A stretch of 39,973 nucleotides of DNA from positions 1-39,973 of IMG/VR virus record IMGVR_UViG_3300025732_000094. The stretch is one strand, 5' to 3'. Shown here one piece after another: positions 30,843-39,973 of this stretch. The notes under the pieces were generated by a model that did no database searches, was not told the origin of the DNA, and saw only the letters and a program-made list of their open reading frames with translations. The DNA is from a virus. The position numbers and the translations under genes were made by a program. Every line of letters begins with the position of its first letter. Position 1 is the first letter of the stretch.

Positions 30843-33800
30843 TTACTCATTGCGAATAAAACGACCAAATCCCTCTAGACTACTCAGCACCCATTGCTGA
30901 ACTGATTCAATCGGACCGCCCTCCATCCCTTGCACTTGATTAATAATAGACGATGCTTGACCAATTGCCCCTGGAATACCAATGCGCTTGGTCGCTCGCT
31001 CAGTAGCATAGAGTCCTGTTCCTACTCCTTCGCCAAGAGCAGCAATTGGGTCTTGAGAGTTTGCGTATGTATCAATACCCTTCTGGATACCAGTCACGAT
31101 TGCTGAGTTTGCACTTACTGTAATGTCTGTTGGCAAGCCAGGAATGAGTGTCTGCGTAAGGAAGAATAGTAATGGGTTACTCTGAAGGACATCTTCTGTC
31201 ATGTTGCGAGCAAGTGCCTGTCGTGCGCGATAGGCTGCAGCAAATCCAGTAAGCGGAGCAAAATCGCTCCAAGCCTTAACGCTGAATTTGCCTCCAGATG
31301 CAACCTTAAGTGCAAGGTTATATGGGCTTAGTCGGCTAACAAGACCCATTGCAGATGATGTGCGCGTTGCGTAAAGTAGACGCATGTACTCTGGCAATAC
31401 CTTTCCGAACATGTATGACGTTGGGTACAGCGAGAAGAATACATGGTTCATTGTGCGTTCAGCAAACGAACGCTGTGTATTGTAGAAGTGAACACGCATT
31501 GACTCTTGCTCTATCTGCTGCTCAATGCCATCCTGAATTGTATTCCATACCGACTCTTCGCTAGTGCGCGCTTCACGAATTGCCTGCAGATGATCGGCAA
31601 CCTTCTCAACATCAGCAGCGTCAAGAGCGCGCTCTCCCTTTAGCGCCTTCTCTGCAAGGATAGTAAGTTCTGGAAGCATCTCTCCGCGACGTTGTGCTAC
31701 AACAAATAGGGAAGCCATCTCTGTTGCGACTGGCTGTGGAACATTCAACTTAGTCATCAACTCTTCCTTGATCAGTTTGCGTCGTGCTACAGCAACCTCA
31801 AGTTCTGCTGACATTGCGACCTTTGCCGCATCAAGATCTTGGAAAATGCTTTCAATAATCTTGTTCTTGTTTCGTGATCCATCTGATAGAGATGATGCGC
31901 GCTTAATTGCTGACTGAACAAGTGCAAGTGATTCGTCTGAGTATCCTACTGCCTTGCCACCAGCATGAACAATGCCAAGTACTTCAGCCAAGCGCACACC
32001 GCCAGCAGATGCTCCTCGTTCCTTTATATCCTTCTTTGTCTCACGCACTGCCTGAGAAAGGTTCTTAATTGGATCATCGTCAAACTGCCGACCAAAGCCA
32101 AACCCAAACGGCTTATTGCGTTCAATGAACTGTCGTGCTGTTGCGCGACCTGATCGCAACTGTGACTGCTGATGCAGGTAAAGCATGGCTGCTCCACGAG
32201 CATCTCCACCAGCATCGTCAAGCCACATCTTCCACTGTTCTGGCTGTTCTGAGAACATTCGTGGGAGATCATCTGCCAGTCTCCGAACATTGCTATCAGC
32301 GGTTAGAAGCCAGAAGTCATTTCCCTTAGAAGCCCTTACGACATCTGCCTTACGCTCAAACCACGAGCGCCCCTTCCACATGTTCTTTGCAAAGTTCTCT
32401 CCTGCACTGCCAGCATTCAAAAGTGTATCTGTTGCACTAAATCCAAAGTACTGATTAAGCATTGCCATGTCCTGAGCAAACTTCAACTCTGGTCGTTCGG
32501 CGACAGAAAGATCCTGAACAATCTTGACTGCATCAAGACGAATCTTTTTCCCATTATGCATCACGTCATAGTATCGCTGCGTTCCAAATCGGATATCCCT
32601 GTTTCCAACCTTGATCTTCCATTCTGGGAAAACACCGCGTAGTCCATTAAAGAACTTTGACTCTACGAGTTCCTGACCTTGGAAGATTGGATTTAGTTCA
32701 AACTTCAACTTAGGATATAGGTGATCTGTCCATGTAACGAGCCACTTCTTTACCGTCGCGTTAAGTACTGGTTGCGCACGCAGTGCCTGCTTAAACGCAC
32801 CGCTTGCATATTGAGCAGCACCCACAACCTCAAGGTCGCCTTTTGCTGCGTAGTAAATCATATCCTCAAAGTCTCCCTTGTGTACCATTGCCCTGAACTC
32901 TTGCAGCGCATCAGCACCTCGTTGAGCGACACGATCTTCAATAAACTTCACAAACTCTACTGCATCCTTATCACCATTCCCAGATAGTGCAAGTGCAACT
33001 GTTCGTAGTGATCCTCGCTTCTCAAATGCGTAGTCCATCATGGATCGGTGAATGTCTGCGATAATGTTCATGCTCAGTGTCTTAGACGTACCGCTTGCAA
33101 GTCGGGTTGCGGCGTACTCGTTCATGCGGTCAAGGGTATTCTGCATTGTCTTAAGCGTTGATCGGTCAGAGAACATGGCATCAACAAACTTGCCCATCTT
33201 CGTACGATCCCCGATCACTACATCCATACCATCATCTGTTAGTGGAACCCAGACTGATACCTTAGGCTTAATTGCAGATCGTGATCCCTTCTGTAGCACG
33301 TCTGGCTTTGGAAGTGAAACTACTCCTTCTGGCTCAAGGATTAAGCGATAGCCAAGGCGCTCAGTATCATTAACCAACTTCTGGTACTCTGGCACATCCT
33401 CAAGCACGTTAGTAAACTTAACTGGTACTTCTTCTGCCAAGTCTGTGAGCGAGTTAATCTTATTCATAAATGAATTCATGACATTATCATCAACAGTAAT
33501 TTTTCCAGTTCCTACCTGAGCAAACTCAGCAGCCATGTTGTCAAAGTCTTCAATGGCGTTTGCGATAATTGCACGCTTCTGATTAATATCATCAGTCTCT
33601 TCCAGTGCCTTAAGGATGCGCGCTTTGTCCTGCATCGTCATTGTTCGTGCGCCAACTACGCTCATCCTTCCGACCTGTGCGCGCACAAGTGGTCGGAACT
33701 TTCGGTCAACATTACGCAAGAATGCAGTTGTATCTGACATGCGTCGGAGTGCCTTAAGATTTCCAGACAGTTCCCGCGCAGCATATCCAAGATGCATAAA

Positions 33801-35240
33801 GTTTGCTGCGCTTACTGCTTGAATTGCAACACGTCGGCGATTTGCAGCCTTTGCTGATTCCTGAATTCCAATGGCAGCCTCGCCAAGAAGTTCATCAAAC
33901 AATCGGTATGCGTCGTCGCGCCCAAGCATGAATGACAACTTCTCAGCGAAGTGGGACTTGGCTGCAAGTTCTCCCTTGTCAACAATGATTGCAGCCTGTC
34001 GTCCTTCATAGACAAGGATGTCATCAACTTCGCGATTCACAGATCGGCTATTAACAACAATGCTTTCATCCAAAGCATTAAGCAGACCGCCCTTGCCAAT
34101 CTTCTCTCCGATCTCTCCAGAAACTGCGCTATCAAGTAATAACTTTCGCTCACCAGCAGCCCAGTCACTTCCCTTACCTTGTGTCATCTTAGAGTCGCGA
34201 AGATCAATTAGTCGGTCAAACTCGTCATCAATCTGCGCGTCTGTAAGAATTGCTGCACGTTCGTCTAGGGAGGTTGCGCGTCGGAATTGCTCTCGTGCTG
34301 CAGTATCTGCCTTATTTGCTGCATTATTGACAGCAGTAATGCGAGCCTCAATAGCCGACGCATTACGAGTAATAGAATTATTTACAAGATGATTTCCAGC
34401 AGCGCCACGAGTTGTGTGTGCGGCAGCAAGTGAGAGCGCATCATCAAATTGATTTCCAACTCCAGCGCTATCAGCAAACGTTGCAATCTTCCTAATGGTG
34501 CTTACACCCAGCGAAGCAATGATTGCAGAAGAAGCCTTGCCAAAGATAATCTGAGCAAGTGTCTTCCCAGCACCACCCACCTTATTCCCAATCGTTGAGT
34601 ATCCCTTTCCTAAAGAACGCCAAACACGGTTCTTAATAAACGCCTCGTCGCTAGTGGTCAATGGCGTACGAGACTTAATATTTCCCATGATGTCCCGCTG
34701 CGTATATCCACCCATCTGATGCAGAATATTAGAAGCCCTTCTGGTCCTTTGCCATACCCCTCCAGCCGCTGGCATAATGACATTCATGGGGTCAGCAAAG
34801 ATTGAAAGGATCAGGTCATGTGCGACTCCACCAGTAACTGCAACGCCGTCTCGGTACATTTCGTCCGCAACTTCGTCAACAGAAAATCCACCACTGTTAA
34901 TCATGTTAATATACTTCTGATCAATCTTAGAGTCTGGTGTTGCAAGCGATCTTCGCAGTCTCCACTTCCCTACTTCGCTTTGCATAATTCGGTTAGGCGT
35001 GTCATAGAAATTGAACAGTGAAGAAATTCCTGTGCCAATGCCGCCAGCAATAGCACCAGGCACTCCAAGGATTCCCTCGTCCTGCTGTGGTTGAAGATTT
35101 GGATCATTGCCAAGCAGGTCAAATCCAATCTTTCTGTCCTTATACGTGCCAGCACTGGATGTCCCCGATGTCCCAAGGTCTGGTGCTGGGGCTTGATCTC
35201 CTGCGAGATCTAGTTTATCTGGATCTGGTACATAAACCAT
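30843..35240 (-). CDS. Giant virion-type protein (1465 aa)
   Basis: 1465 residues, mostly alpha-helical. A Pro/Ala start is followed by glycine-rich hydrophobic segments (ILGVPGAIAGGIGTGISSLF near 57-77; HDLILSIFADPMNVIMPAAGGVW near 140-162), long basic and Ala-rich helices, and C-terminal hydrophobic segments near 1300-1440 (SNPLLFFLTQTLIPGLP). No enzyme motif was recognised. The length and helical, Gly-rich profile are those of internal ejection proteins of short-tailed phages or of large virion proteins in uncultured phages. It sits unusually between portal and scaffold. A tape measure is unlikely given this position and the lack of a regular coiled coil. Confidence 0.75.
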   Translation of the reverse strand: MVYVPDPDKLDLAGDQAPAPDLGTSGTSSAGTYKDRKIGFDLLGNDPNLQPQQDEGILGVPGAIAGGIGTGISSLFNFYDTPNRIMQSEVGKWRLRRSLATPDSKIDQKYINMINSGGFSVDEVADEMYRDGVAVTGGVAHDLILSIFADPMNVIMPAAGGVWQRTRRASNILHQMGGYTQRDIMGNIKSRTPLTTSDEAFIKNRVWRSLGKGYSTIGNKVGGAGKTLAQIIFGKASSAIIASLGVSTIRKIATFADSAGVGNQFDDALSLAAAHTTRGAAGNHLVNNSITRNASAIEARITAVNNAANKADTAAREQFRRATSLDERAAILTDAQIDDEFDRLIDLRDSKMTQGKGSDWAAGERKLLLDSAVSGEIGEKIGKGGLLNALDESIVVNSRSVNREVDDILVYEGRQAAIIVDKGELAAKSHFAEKLSFMLGRDDAYRLFDELLGEAAIGIQESAKAANRRRVAIQAVSAANFMHLGYAARELSGNLKALRRMSDTTAFLRNVDRKFRPLVRAQVGRMSVVGARTMTMQDKARILKALEETDDINQKRAIIANAIEDFDNMAAEFAQVGTGKITVDDNVMNSFMNKINSLTDLAEEVPVKFTNVLEDVPEYQKLVNDTERLGYRLILEPEGVVSLPKPDVLQKGSRSAIKPKVSVWVPLTDDGMDVVIGDRTKMGKFVDAMFSDRSTLKTMQNTLDRMNEYAATRLASGTSKTLSMNIIADIHRSMMDYAFEKRGSLRTVALALSGNGDKDAVEFVKFIEDRVAQRGADALQEFRAMVHKGDFEDMIYYAAKGDLEVVGAAQYASGAFKQALRAQPVLNATVKKWLVTWTDHLYPKLKFELNPIFQGQELVESKFFNGLRGVFPEWKIKVGNRDIRFGTQRYYDVMHNGKKIRLDAVKIVQDLSVAERPELKFAQDMAMLNQYFGFSATDTLLNAGSAGENFAKNMWKGRSWFERKADVVRASKGNDFWLLTADSNVRRLADDLPRMFSEQPEQWKMWLDDAGGDARGAAMLYLHQQSQLRSGRATARQFIERNKPFGFGFGRQFDDDPIKNLSQAVRETKKDIKERGASAGGVRLAEVLGIVHAGGKAVGYSDESLALVQSAIKRASSLSDGSRNKNKIIESIFQDLDAAKVAMSAELEVAVARRKLIKEELMTKLNVPQPVATEMASLFVVAQRRGEMLPELTILAEKALKGERALDAADVEKVADHLQAIREARTSEESVWNTIQDGIEQQIEQESMRVHFYNTQRSFAERTMNHVFFSLYPTSYMFGKVLPEYMRLLYATRTSSAMGLVSRLSPYNLALKVASGGKFSVKAWSDFAPLTGFAAAYRARQALARNMTEDVLQSNPLLFFLTQTLIPGLPTDITVSANSAIVTGIQKGIDTYANSQDPIAALGEGVGTGLYATERATKRIGIPGAIGQASSIINQVQGMEGGPIESVQQWVLSSLEGFGRFIRNE

Positions 35241-37976
35241 TTATAGCGAAATCTTACTTGGTGAGTTCCTAAAGAATCCACCACCGCTTTTACTTGTAGT
35301 TCCTGACAAATACCCGCCGACTCCCCATGCAGTATCTCGTGTAAAGCCAGTGCCAGTTGGGTCACGTGGAGTTGCGATTTTTGGTGGGGCAGGAGGGTTA
35401 TATGGCTTTGGAGGCGGAGGAGCAGTTGGCGACGTGCCAGCGGCTGGAGCCGTTGGCAGCGTTGCCTGTGTAAGTAGATATGAACTTACTGGAGTTGTCG
35501 GAGTTGTAGCAGCCTGTGTCAGAGGAGTTGCTGGCTTTGCCTCTGGACCAGTCGTCGTGACATACCCACTTGATCCAATACTTCGTGTAGGTTCAGATGG
35601 AGTTGGCGCAACTACCCTTGGCTTCCATCCACTAATGCCAGCACCTGAGTCGCTAACACCAGCAGATGCAACCTTAACTTCCTTGGTAATTCCGCTTGTA
35701 GGATCCTTAATCTCAAGGTCATTTGTGTCAATAAGACGAAGTGTACTCTTCAAGAACTCTTCTCCATAGACACGACCAATATCAATTACGTTGCCATCGT
35801 CATCTGTGGTTGTAACCATGCGACCATACCCTGGCACGTTTGAAACAGTGTATTCACGATTCTTAAACCAGTTTCGGATCCTATCGTCGGTGGCAGATTG
35901 ATCTTCGCCACCGCCAATTCCAGATCCTTTATCAGTAGTAAACTCTCCATTTCGTACTTCATAAATTGAGAGTACTCGTGTCGTCATATTACTAAATAGT
36001 GTCTGAAGATTTGCTGGTACATTAAATCTTGCTGCATCAACTCCGCCAGCAAGAAGTGACTTTAATGACTCAGCAGTATAGCCAGCGGCTGAAAGAGCCT
36101 TATTAATAGTATTCGTATCAAAGAATGCCAACGAATTACCATTATTTGTGATTTTACCAGCAATAACTTTTCCATTGACAATAGAGAAGAATCCAATCTT
36201 AGACCCCTTTGAATCATACGCTGGTACGATTTGATTAACGACATTCCTTCCGCGCTCATCCTTTGCCATAATTCCAGTCTGATCCCAACTTGGAACTTGG
36301 TACGTATTTCCGAATTCATCTTTCCACCCAGAAACCGCTGGCGGCATTGTTGTCTCGTCTCCAAGGACATTCTTGTAGGTAACTAGAGCAGATGAATCTG
36401 TCCCATCAGTCCATGCATAAATTTGCGCTGGGGAATCAATAAAGTTTCTCCACTCGGATCCATCAGTAGTATTAACTGGGAAGTTCCCACTTAACTCTCC
36501 ATAGAAATCCATTCGCTCTTCGTCATAATTACCAGTAGTAAAGAACTTAGATTCAGTAATAAGATTATCGTAGATTGATGACCCGCTACCAATGCTACCT
36601 GCAATAGTATTTAGCGTAGTTCCAAATCGCTCATACGCTCGTCGGATTGCAAAGATATCTCCATTAGATGAATCAACGTCCTGCTCCAACTTTTTGCGAG
36701 CAGCATCGTACTTGTCCTCAACTGAGAACACGTCTGAATTCTGCACAAACCCAAGCATGCCTTCAGCAATATCCTTAAAGTGATTTGCCCACTCCTTCAT
36801 GCCGTCTTGCTTGTTTGCATACTTCACCATACTCATGGCAGTATTGTATGCATCCTTAATGTGTCCACCCATAGACGATGTATCAAATGAGATCTTCTGA
36901 CCATCTTCTCCAACGAATGATCGGTCGCCGCCATTGTTGCGTGCAATTGCATCAAGATAATCATCAAGTTCATCAATCGTTACGACACGAGAAGACATCA
37001 AATCCTTCATAGACTTGTAGCCACTAAGGTAATCGCTCTGGCTTCCCTTTAGTACCTTTGCTCCAAACTTATCAATTTGATCAAGAACTGCACCAATCTT
37101 ATCGTCACCCTTCTGAACCTTTTCACCAGCAACCTTAGCCGCAGCGTTCTTTTCGTAGGTTGCAATGTTTCCCTTAGTTGTGTCCAAGTACTCAAGGATC
37201 TTTAGGTACTCATCCGTTTGTAGAACATCATACTTAGACTTTTGCATAAGATCTGCGGCAGATTCGTATGCCTTGAGCATGAGTCGCTCAGACTGAAGTT
37301 TGCCAGCATCAGTTGCATCTGATATCTTAGAAGCATCAAACTGTGCTTTCTTAATGATTGTAAATGCACGTGAGATTTCAAGGGTAGGACCGAACTCATC
37401 TGCCATATCTGGATTACCAGCAATCACACCCTCAACAAGAGAGACGATGCTATCTGAATTTGCTGCAATGTCAAAGTTAATAACCTTGCCATCTACAGTT
37501 ACCGACTTACCATCCTGGTACTGAGTAAGCAAAAGGTTAACGTAATTCCTCGTCTGTGTTGCAATAGCCGCAGTAAGAGTTTCTTTCTCAGTTGCTGTGA
37601 TCGTGGGGTCAGACAATACGTCCTTCATTGTCTTAATTAAAATTGCATAGTCCTTCGTTGCAGCATCTTGAGTTCCAAGAAGTGTAATTGCCTTATTTAC
37701 ACGTCGCGTTCGGTCTTCCTGCCGAATAAGATCAATGTATTCCTTAATGTCATTTGCCGCCTCACTACCAGCGCCAACAGTTGCAAGTAGTGCTTGCAGT
37801 TTAGCAACGGCAGTTTCTGCTGTAACAAGTGATCCTTCAAACGTAGTTTCATCACGATATGCCTGGAAGATTCTTCGGATCTTATCGGACAGGATCTGTC
37901 GGGCAAGCGAGCCAATGCTGCCGCCGAGAGTATTCCCAGTAATTACCCGACCAAATGATCCGTAAATCTCAGCCAT
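35241..37976 (-). CDS. Giant virion-type protein (911 aa) with Pro-rich tail
   Basis: 911 residues, directly after portal (3-base gap). Residues about 1-500 are helical with Gly/Ala-rich start (GRVITGNTLGGSIGSLARQIL); residues about 500-770 look beta-rich (YGELSGNFPVNTTDGSEWRN … IVNGKVIAGKITNNGNSLAFFDT); residues about 800-911 are a disordered Thr/Pro/Ala tract (TPTTPVSSYL, APPPPKPYNPPAPPKIATP) ending SKISL. No family recognised. Candidate ejection or head-neck protein. The stop lies directly before the ATG of the 1465-aa gene. Confidence 0.75.
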   Translation of the reverse strand: MAEIYGSFGRVITGNTLGGSIGSLARQILSDKIRRIFQAYRDETTFEGSLVTAETAVAKLQALLATVGAGSEAANDIKEYIDLIRQEDRTRRVNKAITLLGTQDAATKDYAILIKTMKDVLSDPTITATEKETLTAAIATQTRNYVNLLLTQYQDGKSVTVDGKVINFDIAANSDSIVSLVEGVIAGNPDMADEFGPTLEISRAFTIIKKAQFDASKISDATDAGKLQSERLMLKAYESAADLMQKSKYDVLQTDEYLKILEYLDTTKGNIATYEKNAAAKVAGEKVQKGDDKIGAVLDQIDKFGAKVLKGSQSDYLSGYKSMKDLMSSRVVTIDELDDYLDAIARNNGGDRSFVGEDGQKISFDTSSMGGHIKDAYNTAMSMVKYANKQDGMKEWANHFKDIAEGMLGFVQNSDVFSVEDKYDAARKKLEQDVDSSNGDIFAIRRAYERFGTTLNTIAGSIGSGSSIYDNLITESKFFTTGNYDEERMDFYGELSGNFPVNTTDGSEWRNFIDSPAQIYAWTDGTDSSALVTYKNVLGDETTMPPAVSGWKDEFGNTYQVPSWDQTGIMAKDERGRNVVNQIVPAYDSKGSKIGFFSIVNGKVIAGKITNNGNSLAFFDTNTINKALSAAGYTAESLKSLLAGGVDAARFNVPANLQTLFSNMTTRVLSIYEVRNGEFTTDKGSGIGGGEDQSATDDRIRNWFKNREYTVSNVPGYGRMVTTTDDDGNVIDIGRVYGEEFLKSTLRLIDTNDLEIKDPTSGITKEVKVASAGVSDSGAGISGWKPRVVAPTPSEPTRSIGSSGYVTTTGPEAKPATPLTQAATTPTTPVSSYLLTQATLPTAPAAGTSPTAPPPPKPYNPPAPPKIATPRDPTGTGFTRDTAWGVGGYLSGTTSKSGGGFFRNSPSKISL

Positions 37977-37979
37977 CTA

Positions 37980-39973
37980 TTAGATCCCTTCTGGGGCTTG
38001 CCCCATCAATTGTTCAGCGCCAAGCGCTGGACCAGTTCCATTCTGCGGTTGACCTTCTGCAGCGCCAGCAGCATTAAGGGCTTGGTCGTTCTGACCTGGA
38101 ACCATCTGCTGTGCTGGATTCTGCTGTCGCATAGCATTCATTGCCTGTTCAATTCCTCCACCCTGCTGCTGTTGTCCAGCCTGCTGCATTTGCTGCATCT
38201 GCGTAATAACTTGCGTCATTGTAGCAACTGCCGCTGGGTTGAGTGTAGCATCTGTCTGCTCGTCGCGAATAATATCCTTCTCTCCATTTGGATCTTCCAC
38301 GCCAACGCGATCCATTGCGCGCTCTGCGCTCCAGATGCGGTTCTGTACAAGATTGATCGCGGTGCTTGCAAGTTCCAGTGTATCTCGTGGGGTAAGTTCT
38401 GGAGGCGTAATCTCAAGTCGGTACTGACCGTCAAAGATAATCTTAACATCAGCATTCTTCTCTTCCCATACCTGAGCGCTCAACTTCCATACATTCTTGA
38501 GCCACTGGTAGAGCAACTTGCGCTTTGGGGCAATGCGCTGCTCATAGTTCGCAATGAGTGAGGCGATAGCGCGGCTTGATCCAAGCACGCCAGACGGAGC
38601 AATACCAAGGAGCAACTCGTTAAGACCAGAGATAACCGTCAACTCACGGTCAATGCGTCGGTTGTAATCTTCAATCTGCATCTGCGGAATAAACGGTTGA
38701 ATCGGCTCAATGCGATTGCCAGCACCAGGAGTTGCAATGCGACCTGGCTTTGGAATTGCGTTAGCAGGTACTTCCTCTGGAGCATCCTGACCAATCAACT
38801 GGAACATCTGACCACCAACAATCTGGTGAATAAACTGCGCCTGATTGGTGATTCGCTCGTCCTTTTCGCGCAGCAACTGCTCAATGTCATAGAGTTCTGG
38901 CTTACCATATGGCGATCCTGGGATACGACTATTTGTCAGAATAATGTATGGGATCTGACCATTGTATTCTGGATGCTCTTCATCCTTAATAATCTGATTT
39001 GCAACGAATACCGCGTTGCGTACCATTGGAGCCTTGCCCTTTCCACGTGGAACTTTGTACCAGTAGTCGTATACCTCAACCTGCATTCGCTCGTAATCCG
39101 TCTGCCGTCGCATAAAGTTGCGTTCAAACGAATCTCGGAATAGTGTCGCAAGCGGGTCGCTATGCGTTGAGTTAGTCACATATGGATAGAAGACCTCGCC
39201 TTCCTTTGCAGGAATAACATCAACTCCAAACTCCTCCATTGCTGCGGTTGGAGAAATGCCATAGCAGTACAATGCCCAGTCAATGCGCGAGTAATCTGAT
39301 GCACCATATCCAATCTGTAGATTCTCTGGTGACGAGATAACCTGCACTCGTGGAATTTCTGAAATTGGATCCCAATATACTTTCGCAGCGGTATCACCAT
39401 AGAGAGCCTTATACAATGCAGCGTCCTCAAGAACAAGATCCATCTCTGTTTCTTCCCACCATCGGAAGAACAACTTCTCTCGTTCTGATGCTACCTGTCG
39501 GTCTTCCTTATCTGTGCCGTTAGGTACATAGTTAATAACTGGTCGTACTGCCTGCAGTGATGCTGGAATATTTACATACGATGCGTGTGCGTTAACTGAG
39601 ACGTGGGCGCGACCAGCAAGGCGAGCGGAGGGGTCGTTCGCCCAGTGGTCAGCGCCGCCGACAGTAAGTGTATTACTGTGGTAGAGATGATCAAACCTTC
39701 GGAAAAGATTGCGTCGTCGGTCTGCTTCGGACTGAGTTGACGACTTACGGTTAAGAATTTCAGTATATAGTTTTAGTTGATTATCATAATCTTCTGTACC
39801 CTCAAGTGCCGCACGCTTCTTAAGAGAGTCAATACTTGCCTTGTATGTATCTGACAACTTCTGTTCAAAGTATCGTGTCCTTGCACTAGCAATAGTATCT
39901 ACGCCCTTTGAACCAAGTCGGTTCATTTCAAATACTTGTGGATCAGTTGTGATCTGACCAGCAACAGCCTTGC
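37980..39973 (-). CDS. Portal protein, main part (continues at 495-1)
   Basis: From the window end this frame stays open; joined to the piece at 1-495 it makes a 682-residue portal. Visible portal features are an N-terminal helical region, a beta-rich stem (WYKVPRGKGKAPMVRNAVFVANQIIKDEEHPEYNGQIPYIILTNSRIPGSPYGKPELYDIEQLLREKDERIT), the helical SGLNELLLGIAPSGVLGSSRAIASLIANYEQRI segment, and a Gln/Ala-rich C-terminus (MQQMQQAGQQQQGGG) that may reach into the capsid. An apparent start at 39926 is internal. The protein forms the packaging and ejection ring. Confidence 0.93.
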   Translation of the reverse strand, partial: KAVAGQITTDPQVFEMNRLGSKGVDTIASARTRYFEQKLSDTYKASIDSLKKRAALEGTEDYDNQLKLYTEILNRKSSTQSEADRRRNLFRRFDHLYHSNTLTVGGADHWANDPSARLAGRAHVSVNAHASYVNIPASLQAVRPVINYVPNGTDKEDRQVASEREKLFFRWWEETEMDLVLEDAALYKALYGDTAAKVYWDPISEIPRVQVISSPENLQIGYGASDYSRIDWALYCYGISPTAAMEEFGVDVIPAKEGEVFYPYVTNSTHSDPLATLFRDSFERNFMRRQTDYERMQVEVYDYWYKVPRGKGKAPMVRNAVFVANQIIKDEEHPEYNGQIPYIILTNSRIPGSPYGKPELYDIEQLLREKDERITNQAQFIHQIVGGQMFQLIGQDAPEEVPANAIPKPGRIATPGAGNRIEPIQPFIPQMQIEDYNRRIDRELTVISGLNELLLGIAPSGVLGSSRAIASLIANYEQRIAPKRKLLYQWLKNVWKLSAQVWEEKNADVKIIFDGQYRLEITPPELTPRDTLELASTAINLVQNRIWSAERAMDRVGVEDPNGEKDIIRDEQTDATLNPAAVATMTQVITQMQQMQQAGQQQQGGGIEQAMNAMRQQNPAQQMVPGQNDQALNAAGAAEGQPQNGTGPALGAEQLMGQAPEGI
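39534..39973. repeat. Contig-end overlap, right copy (matches 1-440)
   Basis: Partner of the left copy, with differences at 39660, 39711, 39729, 39741, 39837 and 39846, all silent. Five are transitions and one a transversion. Confidence 0.9.

Overview
The window is essentially one complete genome of a tailed double-stranded DNA phage, assembled from a population. Bases 1-440 and 39534-39973 are the same stretch of the portal gene, so the unique genome is about 39,533 bp and closes on itself. The two copies differ at six positions. No integrase, lysogeny repressor, tRNA, DNA polymerase or RNA polymerase was recognised, so the phage is probably strictly lytic and relies on the host replisome and transcriptase. 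The host cannot be named. No spanin is visible, and an LL-H-type holin, an XhlA-like membrane protein and a C39-like cysteine peptidase would fit a host without an outer membrane, but this is inference. Gene density, the six-way zinc-ribbon mini-proteome and moderate GC resemble uncultured aquatic phages.

Layout: there are two opposed transcription units. The late unit is on the minus strand. It starts near 12.4 kb, runs leftward through position 1, continues from 39.97 kb and ends near 24.5 kb. In order of transcription it encodes a 484-aa membrane/basic protein, a 52-aa protein, a 600-aa lysine-rich protein, a collagen-like tail fibre, a beta-propeller protein, a 57-aa protein, a C39-like peptidase, a probable small terminase, two lysine-rich proteins, an HExxH metallopeptidase, two small proteins, TerL, portal (split by the contig ends), two giant proteins (911 and 1465 aa), scaffold, N4-gp56-type capsid protein, head-tail connector, a Dit-like protein, a large tail/host-recognition protein and one or two small lysis-type proteins. 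No tape-measure or tail-tube protein was recognised.

The early unit is on the plus strand, 13.0-24.44 kb. A first block (13.0-18.8 kb) holds about twenty tightly overlapping small genes, many with CxxC zinc-ribbon motifs, plus a secreted RlpA-like double-psi beta-barrel protein. A second block (18.8-24.4 kb) is the DNA-metabolism cassette: DnaB helicase, Cas4/AddB-like PD-(D/E)XK nuclease, ERF annealing protein, an SSB-like protein, a small PD-(D/E)XK nuclease, a MazG-like pyrophosphohydrolase, an HTH-linked DEDDh exonuclease and a holin. It also carries small basic and membrane proteins, including an XapX-like one.

The only long non-coding stretch is the 660-bp divergent region 12345-13004. 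It contains a leftward TATAAT box with an inverted repeat just downstream, a 14-bp direct repeat, a 10-bp inverted repeat flanked by 7-bp direct repeats, a strong hairpin that buries a Shine-Dalgarno sequence, six copies of ACACGCA(C/G), and a TTGACA box lying inside a 21-bp dyad. It is the best candidate for the replication origin and early/late switch. At the convergent junction near 24.45 kb, stacked hairpins end both units.
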